Positions 17,877 to 25,962 of a stretch of DNA of 64,000 bases are shown here, piece after piece. Numbering within the stretch: the stretch's first letter is position 1; each line of letters begins with the position of its first letter. Below the pieces are notes generated by a model. That model made no database searches and was not told the origin of the DNA. It saw only the letters and a program-made list of their open reading frames with translations. The translations under genes and the position numbers were made by a program. This DNA is from CAZGZD01 sp964401915 (GTDB taxonomy: Bacteria > Patescibacteriota > Microgenomatia > UBA1406 > GWC2-37-13), in assembly GCA_964401915.1 (NCBI GenBank), contig CAYOAI010000002.1:1-64000 (forward strand), given 5' to 3'.

Positions 17877-19868
17877 TTATGAAGTCTCGCTTCTTCCTTT
17901 GATAGCAAGCATTCCGAGTGCTGCCATGAATCCGACAAGGCCAAATGCCCCTGGCAGCTTGGTCTTTTTATCTTTCAGCTTTTCCACGAACTTCTTGGTT
18001 TCGGCAGCCTGTGCCTGGCCACCTTCGAGCTTGTCGCCAAAGTTTTCATAAAGCGATGCAAGCTCGCTATTTGTAAGTCTGAGGTTTATTCGACTGCCTT
18101 CTCCTCGTACGTTGGGGGCTGTAAAGTAGCATATCATGAGCTTTTGAGCATACTTCTCGCTATGATTGCTATATATTTCATCAAATGCTTTCTTGTTTGC
18201 ATCATTTAATTGATCAACTCTTGTGACTCGCACTGTTCTTCCAGTCGCAGCATCTACTTGAAATACCTTCATATCATTAAGTACAAGAGCCTTAAGGCCA
18301 TCTTCACCATGCTGTGCAAGAAACTTCATATCTTCGCCTATTTGTCTTCTGTCAGCACGTCTTCGCCTTCCTTCCATGCGTACCCACTTGGTCTCCATGG
18401 CAATTTTTAGCCTATCCACCATACCCGCCTCGTTGAGTCTTTGAGCCTCCTCATACCTTTTTTGGTCTGCTTCCATTTTGCGACGGGACAGTTCATCATG
18501 TTGGTCGATCCGTGTCTCCATTACTTTGCGCAGTGAGTCGTTCATTACATCGCCTGCTTTTTCAAGAAGCTCTCGGCGTTTTTCTTGTTGTTCTTTTGTA
18601 AGTCCTGTGCCTTTTGTCGCATCGATATCTTCATAGTCCTTTTGAGCTGCTTTTTGTTCAGCTCGCTTTGCGTTAAAGGTAGAGAGATCACCGTCGATAC
18701 TATCTCTAAGCGTACCATGATCGTCAAACCCTTCGATCTGAGCCTTAGCGCTTTGGTAATCCGCTGCTTGAGCATCTGCTAATCGTTCTCTATCAGCAGC
18801 AGGTGTCATGGCACTTCCTCCGGCGAATCTAGCTTGGAACTGCCTCAACTGCGCATCGACGTCATTTATCTGTCCGTCAATTCTTCCAATTTCAATTCCA
18901 AGGGCAGTTTTTTCGGCAGGATCTGTCGCTACATCATCATATCTGGCCTGAAGCGCGTCCTTCTGAGCACTTAGTTGAGCCTTATTATCCTTATCTGCAA
19001 TGTATTTGGATACTTCACTTGGGTTGTCGATTCCCTTTGACTTCCAGAGCTTTTTCAAAATTTTATCTTTTGCTACATCAATATTTCCACCTGCTGCATC
19101 GAGTATTGCTTCAAGTTCTTTTTGATCAATCTGTTCTCCGCCGATTTTAAGCTTGTCCTTAAAAGTGTCAAATACAGTTTCCACCTCACTCTTTAATTTA
19201 TCGGCAATATCTTTTTTTGCGGCAACTTCAGGGTCAGTTGTAGTAGCTTCGAGGAGAGCATTAGCTTCTTTTAGGACTGGGCGTATTTTTTTTATTACTG
19301 CATCTCTTAATTCAGGATCCTGACTAAATACTGCGTCGACAAATTCTCTTTGAGCCACAAGATCAGGTGTGCCATCCGCATTTTTCATCTCTGCGATCTC
19401 AGGGAAAGCATCAGCTACAAAGCTTGAATTGAGAATCAAATCAGCAGCCTGTTGTTTAATAGTTTCTAACTTAGCTCCTTTTGGAAGTTCTTTACCAACC
19501 ATCTTGCTAAAGGCCTCTTCAGTGCTTACTCCCAGTTCTTTTGCTCGTTTGAGAATATCTGTATAGTCACTAAGACTTATGATTCCCTCAACAACTACTT
19601 TTCCTTCTCTGCCTACTTGAAGTACCCGTAGCTGGTCCTTCTGGTCATTGGACAGGGTAAGCGACTCGGTCTTACCGGCATTTTCAATTACTGTACGAGC
19701 ATCAGTGCCGCCTTCGACCGCATCTCGCAGTTCTCGAAGTACTCGAGCGTTTTCTTGAGCTTGCTTTATAGATTCTGGAGTACTCGCACTTTCCGGAGCT
19801 GCCGTATTGATCACTGCAGCCTCAATCGGAAGCGGTGTGGCTCTATCTGGACTTTTTGGGCCTGCCAT
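17877..19868 (-). CDS. Large coiled-coil protein with C-terminal membrane segment (module copy 1)
   Basis: 663 residues, not recognised. It is rich in Lys, Glu, Gln and Ala with long predicted coiled coils (about 260-480, heptad-rich segments with DALQARYDD and RRKMEADQKRYEEAQRL), a globular Arg-rich region (about 480-600) and a hydrophobic tail GAFGLVGFMAALGMLAI (about 641-657) before a short basic end. There is no signal peptide, so a tail-anchored cytoplasmic orientation is likely. It resembles the protein at 22366-24237 in the DPxLRxAV segment, the coiled coil, the Arg-rich region and the tail. The small gene 19872-20192 precedes it by three bases. Confidence 0.75.
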   Translation of the reverse strand: MAGPKSPDRATPLPIEAAVINTAAPESASTPESIKQAQENARVLRELRDAVEGGTDARTVIENAGKTESLTLSNDQKDQLRVLQVGREGKVVVEGIISLSDYTDILKRAKELGVSTEEAFSKMVGKELPKGAKLETIKQQAADLILNSSFVADAFPEIAEMKNADGTPDLVAQREFVDAVFSQDPELRDAVIKKIRPVLKEANALLEATTTDPEVAAKKDIADKLKSEVETVFDTFKDKLKIGGEQIDQKELEAILDAAGGNIDVAKDKILKKLWKSKGIDNPSEVSKYIADKDNKAQLSAQKDALQARYDDVATDPAEKTALGIEIGRIDGQINDVDAQLRQFQARFAGGSAMTPAADRERLADAQAADYQSAKAQIEGFDDHGTLRDSIDGDLSTFNAKRAEQKAAQKDYEDIDATKGTGLTKEQQEKRRELLEKAGDVMNDSLRKVMETRIDQHDELSRRKMEADQKRYEEAQRLNEAGMVDRLKIAMETKWVRMEGRRRRADRRQIGEDMKFLAQHGEDGLKALVLNDMKVFQVDAATGRTVRVTRVDQLNDANKKAFDEIYSNHSEKYAQKLMICYFTAPNVRGEGSRINLRLTNSELASLYENFGDKLEGGQAQAAETKKFVEKLKDKKTKLPGAFGLVGFMAALGMLAIKGRSETS

Positions 19869-19871
19869 ATG

Positions 19872-20192
19872 TTATTTGGGAGTCTGGGTATTGATAAATT
19901 GTTTGAGCTTGTCCTGGATCTCTGTGACTTTTTGCTCTTGATGATGTAGTTCGTGGGCTGATTTGAAGTTGATATATGCCATCTGGTATGCCGGCCAGTG
20001 TCCGGCAAGGTCTTCCAAGAAAAGTAGAAGCTCTATAGTACTTTCGACTGGGTCAAGATGGAATGATATATACCGGGCCGATTCCTGTACCTCATCTGAC
20101 GTAAGACTGCCCTTTTCAAGGGAGTCGATCATGAGATCTTTCAGGTTATCGTAGGCTTCTTTTTTGAGCTCTTCGATTGCTATCTGTGCCAT
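19872..20192 (-). CDS. Small helical protein of the coiled-coil module (copy 1)
   Basis: 106 residues, acidic and all-helical, no known family. Its core pattern S-A-R-Y-I...LD.V....LL.FL..L...W....Y...K...E...I.DKL..FI is shared with the protein at 22018-22359, so the two are paralogues. Each is followed within a few bases by a large tail-anchored coiled-coil protein, which suggests a conserved partnership. Confidence 0.75.
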   Translation of the reverse strand: MAQIAIEELKKEAYDNLKDLMIDSLEKGSLTSDEVQESARYISFHLDPVESTIELLLFLEDLAGHWPAYQMAYINFKSAHELHHQEQKVTEIQDKLKQFINTQTPK

Positions 20193-20330
20193 AGGTATAC
20201 ATCTAAGATAGAGGGAAAAAAAAGAAAATGCAAGAGGAAAAATATGAAGCGAAAATGGAGAAAGGAGAGATGAAAATTGTAAACACCAAAAAAATTAAAC
20301 AGGAGGAAAGGAGGAGAGTATTAAAAGAGA

Positions 20331-20927
20331 TTAGGCAGCAAGTACGAACTCCTCTTCTTGAGTAGCCTGATCTACTTGAGCGGGTACTCCATCGAGCTCT
20401 GGGTTAGCTTGTAGTGAGTCGATATATGTCTCAAGCTCTTCTACTTCTTGCTCATTGAGTACCACAAAGCCATTTTCCAGACTTTCTTGATTCATCTCCA
20501 TGGCTTCTTCGATCACATCTACATCTTCCACAGTCGGCTGGAAGATAGATATAGTCTCAACAAAGTCTTGTCCATCTTGACTTACAAGTCTATATATCTT
20601 GTTTTCCACAATGCGATCTTCTGGGAAGATATTTTGTAGCTCACCATCCAGATCAACAACTTGGGCTACAGTCTGCTCTTGGATGATTGCTTTTACGCGT
20701 ACATTCTGACCATCTTCTACTATGTCGGCGCCTTCTCCAAAGTTAGAGATACGAACAAATTGAAAGGGATCATTGGGATTCTCAAGGATAGCATTTGATT
20801 CCTGTTGGCCTTCAGCTACTGGGCCAGTCTTGGATAGAATTTTGGTCAAAACACGATCAATAGGAGACATAGAGGCGAGCTCTTGTGCAGGTGCTTGGTC
20901 ATGTGTGACTGGTGCTTCAATAGGCAT
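20331..20927 (-). CDS. Acidic hypothetical protein
   Basis: 198 residues, strongly acidic, with Glu, Asp, Gln and Val abundant and very few Lys. The middle (about 55-135) looks beta-rich; the N- and C-termini are probably disordered. No signal peptide, membrane segment or Cys. It lies between the two copies of the coiled-coil module, on the same strand as copy 1, and may belong to that locus. Function unknown. Confidence 0.65.
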   Translation of the reverse strand: MPIEAPVTHDQAPAQELASMSPIDRVLTKILSKTGPVAEGQQESNAILENPNDPFQFVRISNFGEGADIVEDGQNVRVKAIIQEQTVAQVVDLDGELQNIFPEDRIVENKIYRLVSQDGQDFVETISIFQPTVEDVDVIEEAMEMNQESLENGFVVLNEQEVEELETYIDSLQANPELDGVPAQVDQATQEEEFVLAA

Positions 20928-21005
20928 AAGATATTACAAATTCTCAATTAACAACTTATAGTATAGCAAATAAAATTACAATTGCAAGCAGTTCGATCAT
21001 TATAC

Positions 21006-21758
21006 TTATCGAGTCCTTGAGCTATCCTCAAGCTTTTTCTCTTCAGTCTCGGAGATTTTGTGGCCTTTGGCGTCAAAAAATAGCAGCTTGAAGTACACGT
21101 CATTCTCCCGACGTATATTGCCCGAGGAGAAAAGATGAACTGTGCTTAGCCCCTTGGATGTTGGTCTTTGGATACGCTGGCCTGTGGTGCGATCATGCAG
21201 GCGGATTATGGACTGAACAGATTTGGATGTGGTGACTGTGATGATTGTTGTGGGGCTGGATGTTGAGACATCGATATACTTGACGAGATCTGTAGCTTTG
21301 ACACTCGATAATTGCTTCTTATTCAAAGAGGTGACGACAGAAAAAGATGCGGCAGCAAGGAATACGAGGACAATAATAGCTGAGAGTGCGGGGAGTGGTC
21401 TTTGTGCTTTTTTAAAGCTGCCTATCTTTGTCTCCTGAGCTTTTTTAAATAGTAAGAGGTCGGCCGGGTAGGTAAGTACGCCAAAGCAGCGAGGACATCG
21501 AAGAAGTGTGACTCCATCTGGGATGGCTGCGTCACGCGTGATTTCTTCAAGTGGGAGATTGTCTTTGGGACAGAGTTTTTCTGCACCACTGATCTCATCT
21601 GCGCGCTTGTTGCCAGCCAAGAGCCCTGCATTGGATGCGCTTATGCGATTTATGCCATTTTCCTCAAAAAATGTACAGCCGCAGTCGTTACAGTGCAAGA
21701 TCTTTTGTTTGTCCAGTGTGGATCTTTGCAATGGTTGCTTGCAGTTGGGGCACAACAT
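21006..21758 (-). CDS. Double zinc-ribbon protein with one membrane segment
   Basis: 250 residues. The N-terminal ~100 hold two zinc ribbons: CPNC...CNDC (residues 3-26) and CPKD...CPRC (about 62-91). A membrane helix follows (about 122-143) and then a ~105-residue outer domain predicted to be beta-rich. This topology puts the zinc ribbons in the cytoplasm and the tail outside. TATACT lies seven bases upstream of the start. It sits next to the coiled-coil modules; a sensory or structural role is only a guess. Confidence 0.7.
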   Translation of the reverse strand: MLCPNCKQPLQRSTLDKQKILHCNDCGCTFFEENGINRISASNAGLLAGNKRADEISGAEKLCPKDNLPLEEITRDAAIPDGVTLLRCPRCFGVLTYPADLLLFKKAQETKIGSFKKAQRPLPALSAIIVLVFLAAASFSVVTSLNKKQLSSVKATDLVKYIDVSTSSPTTIITVTTSKSVQSIIRLHDRTTGQRIQRPTSKGLSTVHLFSSGNIRRENDVYFKLLFFDAKGHKISETEEKKLEDSSRTR

Positions 21759-21789
21759 AAAATACAGTATATCAGTAATCAGTAAAATC

Positions 21790-21872
21790 AGTCCCGCCGA
21801 CAGCGGGATCAGCGCGTCAGTCGAGTCGGCATAGTCCCCACTTCGCTCTTCGAGCTACGAGGGGCAAGCAGT
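21790..21872. repeat. Intergenic hairpins between divergent genes
   Basis: Contains CCCGCcgacaGCGGG and the longer imperfect hairpin CCCCACTTCGCTC...GAGCTACGAGGGG. They lie between the zinc-ribbon gene and the divergent module copy 2. A pyrimidine-only-like tract (about 21890-21945) follows before the promoter at 21990. Confidence 0.55.
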
Positions 21873-21989
21873 TGAAATTCTCAAATACCTACTATCTCTC
21901 ATCTTTCATCTTTCCTTTCTCCTTTTTCATCTACATACCTGTTTTGAGCTTATCTTGCGCGGTCGTGAATCATACGTTACAAAATACGC

Positions 21990-22019
21990 TTGACTAATAG
22001 TAATTTGTAATACTAATAT
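21990..22019 (+). promoter_or_regulatory. Promoter of coiled-coil module copy 2
   Basis: TTGACT (21990-21995) and TAATAT (about 22014-22019) with an 18-base spacer. Transcription would start near the ATG at 22027, so the ATG at 22018 would be lost and the mRNA would be leaderless. Confidence 0.5.
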
Positions 22020-22359
22020 GAGTATTATGTCCAAAAGTTCTCAGCCTTTTGATGATGTCCTCAAAAAAGAGGTCCAGTCCAAGCTTCTGAACGTCATACT
22101 CACAGCTGTTGAGAAGCACGAGTTCTACTTCAATGATATGAAGAATTCTTCCCGTTTTATACTATCTGGGCTTGATGGTGTCAAAAACTATGATGATCTG
22201 CTTATCTTTCTCGATGCTCTTAAGCACAAGTGGGGGGTATTTGCGCCAGTTTATGATATATATAAGCATACTGATCGTGATGTCGCAGCTCGTGAGAAGC
22301 AGGTGATCGACAAGCTTAGCCGTTATATACACGACATGCCATCAAAGGCATCAAACTAA
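22018..22359 (+). CDS. Small helical protein of the coiled-coil module (copy 2)
   Basis: 113 residues (110 if translation begins at the ATG at 22027, which the promoter position favours). It is the paralogue of 19872-20192: LKKE near the start, then S-S-R-F-I, LDGV, DLLIFLDAL, a conserved Trp and an IDKLSRYI ending. The family is not recognised. The large coiled-coil gene begins six bases downstream. Confidence 0.75.
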   Translation: MSIMSKSSQPFDDVLKKEVQSKLLNVILTAVEKHEFYFNDMKNSSRFILSGLDGVKNYDDLLIFLDALKHKWGVFAPVYDIYKHTDRDVAAREKQVIDKLSRYIHDMPSKASN

Positions 22360-22365
22360 TATTTT

Positions 22366-24237
22366 ATGGCCGAACCAGGATTAAAAGATACCATAAGCCA
22401 CGCATTTGTCGAAGGTAATCGCGGACCAAATGCATCTCAAGACTCGTATGATGCAGCAGCCCGTATTCGTATGGAGGCTGAGAAAAAAAATGCTGAAGAA
22501 GGGCTCAAAGTGACAGGGCTTACTGAGCCCACCAAAGAGGCGCTTAAGATCGCAGCTGAGGATGCCATTGGCCGCGGGCGCAAAGCAAATGGCGAGCGCA
22601 ATAGATCAGGTGGCGAGGTGACAAGGAAAGCAGATGCAGATCGCGCCATTGATCTTGCTGTTGATTATGTGGATCGTGGGTACGATGCTCTACCTGGTGC
22701 CCAAAAGTCACATGTACGAGCAGCTTTTATTGACCGGGCCAAGACAATACCTGCGCTGTCTGAGCGTCTTGCTACGGCCGGCATAAGCACCAATGAGTTT
22801 GCCGAGAAGATTTTGCGCGATCCATCGCTTCGCCAAGCGGTGAAAGATGTGCTTACGGGGATTGTAGATGCGGATATACCTGAGGAGATAGTAAGTGTGT
22901 TGGAAGCTGAGAAAAAAGCGCTTACTGATAAAAAAACAGCCCTCACCTCTGAGAAGACGACGACCGATACAGAACTTGGGCAGGTAGATACTGCTTTGCA
23001 GGATTATGAACCCGGAACAATTCCAGTTGCAGGAGCCCTTGGTGGAGCTGGTGCCCCAGGTGCCGAATATACCGCAATGGCAACTCTTAGATCTGACATT
23101 TCGAGCCATACACAACAAGCTGAAATATATCGATCTATAGCGCTTGGTCATCAGAGCCAACTTCAGAGCTTGCAGCAAGAGTTGCGAGATGCTCAAAGGA
23201 GAAGAGGAGGAGCTAGTCGACATCGGCCAGAGATGGATATTCAAGCTGATATTCGTGCTGCACAAGCGGATTTAACAGTTGCTGAGGCTAATTATAGTGC
23301 GCAAGCAACAGCACTTCAGGCGAAAACAGTTGAATTGCAGATTAAGATCGACAGAGAGGCCCAGCTCCGGGCTAAGCAAGCAGAGTTGAAGGGTCGCAGC
23401 AAGCAGCTAAAAGGCGAGATTGATGAGACCACAACCAAAGAATCCGCCAAAGAAACTGAATTCCGAGAAGCTCGAGCCAAGCGAGAGCAGTATGAGAGGC
23501 AATTTGTACAGAGCCTTGAAGGAGTATTTGCTGACGCCACAGATGCTTACTTTGGTCATCAAGTAGATCTTATGGTCAATGAGTTCCATCAAGATATGGA
23601 GAAGTTCGTGGCCGCCGAGAAAAACCAGCGAGAGCAAAGGATACTGGACTCCATCCGACAGCGTCACTTTCGCGATATGCGTGGGCCAAGCATTGGCGGC
23701 GGACTCAGGCGCCGGGGAATGCGCGTGAATGTGAGCCAGGTGCGAGAGGATTATCAGGAGCTTATGCAAAATGGTCCAGATCAGGCAGTGCGAGGGATTA
23801 TAGATGGTGCAATCAGACAAGAGTTTCCCATTGCCCACAGACATGGTGCTGAAGCAGATACAGCAGTGCGAGAAGCGATTGCCGATACCGCAATAGTCGA
23901 TAAGGTCAAGCAACAATTTTTGGAGTCCACGACCAAGCTTTATATCACCACAGGCGGATTCCTCAGGCACCACGGAACAGTCAATCCAGATGAGGTGCGC
24001 ATGCTTCAGACCACAGACTGGGGTCGAGGTATGATAGAGAAAGGACTTGAAGGCAGGCAGGCCGATTTTGCAGAGATCAATAAACTTATTGGAGAGGAAG
24101 TGATATCCCCAGGAGGACGACTTACTGAGTGGTTTAGCAAGCTTTCGTGGCCGATGGTAGCACTCTTGTCGCTTCTTACTTTTGGAGGACTTAAAGTCGG
24201 AGGACTGGGAGCAGCAGTATCCATTGGCCGTACATAA
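22366..24237 (+). CDS. Large coiled-coil protein with C-terminal membrane segment (module copy 2)
   Basis: 623 residues, not recognised. An Ala- and Arg-rich helical N-terminus (to about 180) includes DPSLRQAV, matched by DPELRDAV in copy 1. Coiled coils follow (about 180-225 and 255-385), then an Arg-rich region (about 400-460), and a hydrophobic tail WPMVALLSLLTFGGLKVGGLG (around 595-615). There is no signal peptide. The middle Gly-, Ala- and Pro-rich insert near 220-230 is absent from copy 1. A structural or scaffold role at the membrane is inferred. Confidence 0.75.
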   Translation: MAEPGLKDTISHAFVEGNRGPNASQDSYDAAARIRMEAEKKNAEEGLKVTGLTEPTKEALKIAAEDAIGRGRKANGERNRSGGEVTRKADADRAIDLAVDYVDRGYDALPGAQKSHVRAAFIDRAKTIPALSERLATAGISTNEFAEKILRDPSLRQAVKDVLTGIVDADIPEEIVSVLEAEKKALTDKKTALTSEKTTTDTELGQVDTALQDYEPGTIPVAGALGGAGAPGAEYTAMATLRSDISSHTQQAEIYRSIALGHQSQLQSLQQELRDAQRRRGGASRHRPEMDIQADIRAAQADLTVAEANYSAQATALQAKTVELQIKIDREAQLRAKQAELKGRSKQLKGEIDETTTKESAKETEFREARAKREQYERQFVQSLEGVFADATDAYFGHQVDLMVNEFHQDMEKFVAAEKNQREQRILDSIRQRHFRDMRGPSIGGGLRRRGMRVNVSQVREDYQELMQNGPDQAVRGIIDGAIRQEFPIAHRHGAEADTAVREAIADTAIVDKVKQQFLESTTKLYITTGGFLRHHGTVNPDEVRMLQTTDWGRGMIEKGLEGRQADFAEINKLIGEEVISPGGRLTEWFSKLSWPMVALLSLLTFGGLKVGGLGAAVSIGRT

Positions 24238-24253
24238 TAATTATTTAAAAAAA

Positions 24254-25189
24254 ATGCCAGATTATAAAGAAGTTCCAATAGTCGAGCCCAAAGCGCCACA
24301 ACCAGGTGCAGATCCACATCAGCCGGAAGCTCCCAAAAGCCCAGATGAGATACGAGCCGCGCAAGAGGCGGCTGAGCGGGGCCGCCCCGACGAAGCAATC
24401 CGTACTATGGCGGGTGAAGACGGAGACCAACAGGCAGATCATGGGCAACACAACCCAAATGCAGGTCATGAGCCTCAAGACAAAGTAGTGGGCGATATTC
24501 AGGTGGATCCAGCAAATGACGAATTTTCCAGGAGTTCTGAGCAATTCCCAGGCCATACTTCACAAGACAAAGGTAAAAAGGATAATGCGCAAATATTTCA
24601 GGAATCAATGGTATGGATGAATGAGTTTCCTGAAAATGTGAACCTGCAGATTGCAGCACTTTCCCAACACGCAGCCGCGGAGAATTTCACTCCGGCCCAA
24701 GTCCGAGATGAGCTTGCCAAGATAGTAAACCACAACAAACTACCTCTTTCCCAAAAACAGGGAGAGCTTTTGTTTGGTGATGAGTATGTGGAATTTTTGG
24801 CTTCAGGTGGGCCGGGCGAGGTGATGGCATCTGCGCTGCAAGATCATCAACCTTCAGAGACTAAGATAGAGGATTTTGTAGCTGGGAAGACGCCTGAAGA
24901 GTTGGAGCAGGTGCGGCAACAAGCAGCTCAGACACTTGAGGCAGGACTTAAAGCGGATGGAGATAAGATGTCGCCTGAGGAGAGACAGGAAGCCGAGGGA
25001 ATACTTGAGGGGCTTAAAAAAGATCCGAATAGGCGTGTTCAGGATGAAAAGCCTGGATTTAAGAGTGTAGGTCGCCATATGAAGGTAGCATGGCGTGAAG
25101 CTCGCAAGCATTCCAAATACGCAGTATTTACTCCCTTTGCATTTGCCGGACTTCTGGCATATCGAGCCTTCAAGTCAGTAACCACATAA
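24254..25189 (+). CDS. Hypothetical tail-anchored protein of the coiled-coil locus
   Basis: 311 residues. The first ~110 are Pro-, Glu-, Gln- and His-rich and likely disordered; a helical domain (about 115-260) follows, and the C-terminus holds a basic stretch and a hydrophobic segment YAVFTPFAFAGLLAYRAF. It shares the tail-anchored design of its upstream neighbour, from which it is 16 bases away. ATG 24254 is used because upstream in-frame starts lie inside the previous gene. Function unknown. Confidence 0.65.
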   Translation: MPDYKEVPIVEPKAPQPGADPHQPEAPKSPDEIRAAQEAAERGRPDEAIRTMAGEDGDQQADHGQHNPNAGHEPQDKVVGDIQVDPANDEFSRSSEQFPGHTSQDKGKKDNAQIFQESMVWMNEFPENVNLQIAALSQHAAAENFTPAQVRDELAKIVNHNKLPLSQKQGELLFGDEYVEFLASGGPGEVMASALQDHQPSETKIEDFVAGKTPEELEQVRQQAAQTLEAGLKADGDKMSPEERQEAEGILEGLKKDPNRRVQDEKPGFKSVGRHMKVAWREARKHSKYAVFTPFAFAGLLAYRAFKSVTT

Positions 25190-25210
25190 ACCCCCACACT
25201 AACCTTTCAA
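25190..25210. repeat. Left perfect inverted repeat flanking the GIY-YIG gene
   Basis: ACCCCCACACTAACCTTTCAA begins directly after the TAA of the previous gene. Its exact reverse complement is at 25459-25479, so a perfect 20-21-bp pair encloses the nuclease gene. Confidence 0.9.
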
Positions 25211-25212
25211 TT

Positions 25213-25470
25213 ATGTTCTACGTCTATGTCTTAAGGAGTAAGAAGGACGGCAATCTCTATACTGGTTCAACAAATAACTTAAAGCGGAGATTTAAAGAAC
25301 ATAGTGATGGAACAGTATTCTCAACAAAACACAGGCGTCCATTTGAACTACTATACTACGAAGCCTATAGAGTAGAAAAAGATGCGAGAATAAGAGAGCA
25401 TAATCTCAAACTGAGAAGTCGAGCGTTCACAGGACTTAAGAAGCGATTAATTGAAAGTTTGAAAGGTTAG
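25213..25470 (+). CDS. GIY-YIG domain single-domain nuclease
   Basis: 85 residues. The GIY-YIG core appears as FYVYVLRSKKDGNLYTGSTNN with Tyr in YVYVL and LYTGST, the conserved Arg in LKRRFKEH, and Glu in RIREHNLK. This matches the YhbQ/UvrC N-terminal-like stand-alone class, usually an endonuclease of unclear role. Its stop codon lies inside the right inverted repeat, and the left repeat ends three bases before its start codon. The gene looks like a mobile passenger. Confidence 0.92.
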   Translation: MFYVYVLRSKKDGNLYTGSTNNLKRRFKEHSDGTVFSTKHRRPFELLYYEAYRVEKDARIREHNLKLRSRAFTGLKKRLIESLKG

Positions 25471-25479
25471 TGTGGGGGT
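25459..25479. repeat. Right perfect inverted repeat flanking the GIY-YIG gene
   Basis: TTGAAAGGTTAGTGTGGGGGT, exact reverse complement of 25190-25210. It encodes the last residues and the stop codon of the nuclease and lies four bases from the 3' end of the convergent HTH gene. Confidence 0.9.
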
Positions 25480-25482
25480 AAA

Positions 25483-25701
25483 TCACTCTTGTTCGACTCC
25501 CAAGAGTCGCTCCACGACCTCTTTTTTGTAGCGACGGTCGCCACGAGAGTTGATACGGATTGCCGGAAGCTTGCCGCGCTTGCCCCAGCGCTTTATGGTA
25601 AGTGGGGATACTCGGAGGAGGTCGGCTACTTCGCGGATTGTCATAAGATCTGGTAGATCATCGAGTGATACTTTTGCATTTCTTTTGAGTGAGTCCGACA
25701 T
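25483..25701 (-). CDS. Excisionase-type helix-turn-helix DNA-binding protein
   Basis: 72 residues. TIREVADLLRVSPLTIKRW is a MerR/excisionase-type (HTH_17) winged helix, followed by the wing KLPAIRINSRGDRRYKKEVV. Such small proteins bind DNA as regulators or as excisionases. It converges on the GIY-YIG gene. Its target is unknown; the repeats next to it make a link to that cassette possible but unproven. Confidence 0.88.
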   Translation of the reverse strand: MSDSLKRNAKVSLDDLPDLMTIREVADLLRVSPLTIKRWGKRGKLPAIRINSRGDRRYKKEVVERLLGVEQE

Positions 25702-25768
25702 GGTCTGCAGTATATACCACTACTTTCTATGTGTCAAGCAGAATATGAAGCCCCAAATAACTCGATCC

Positions 25769-25890
25769 CTGTATCCTGTATCTTGTAACTTATATCCCAA
25801 GGATCAAAAATATGTTTAGATTTCTCTTGCGCTGTGAATTTTAAGCTATGTGTTACAGGTTTCAAGTTTTGGGTTACAGGGTTCGTGATT
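25769..25890. repeat. TGTATC/TGTAAC repeat pair upstream of the surface cluster
   Basis: Two segments of a degenerate family, CTGTATCTTGTAACTTATATCCCAAG (given here in parts: 25769-25802) and its inverted form around 25848-25890 (GTTACAGG...TTTTGGGTTACAGGG). Related copies are at 29485, 29901 and 31432-31512. The rest of this 260-base gap has a TTGACA at 25908-25913 that may serve the next gene. Confidence 0.6.
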
Positions 25891-25962
25891 TGAGAGATAC
25901 ATCGGGGTTGACATTGAGGGTGAAGTTCGATAATCTGATGATAATATTATATATACATATAT

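Noticed and set aside
23407..23973. 188-residue minus-strand frame
   Set aside because: It lies wholly inside the coiled-coil gene on the other strand and has no start signal or recognisable motif.
25190..25479. Inverted repeat as a transcription terminator hairpin
   Set aside because: The two arms are about 250 bases apart with a whole gene between them, and there is no U-tract; a flanking terminal repeat is a better description.
25741..25900. Possible CRISPR array
   Set aside because: The repeats are few, degenerate, often inverted and without regular spacers, and no cas genes are present.
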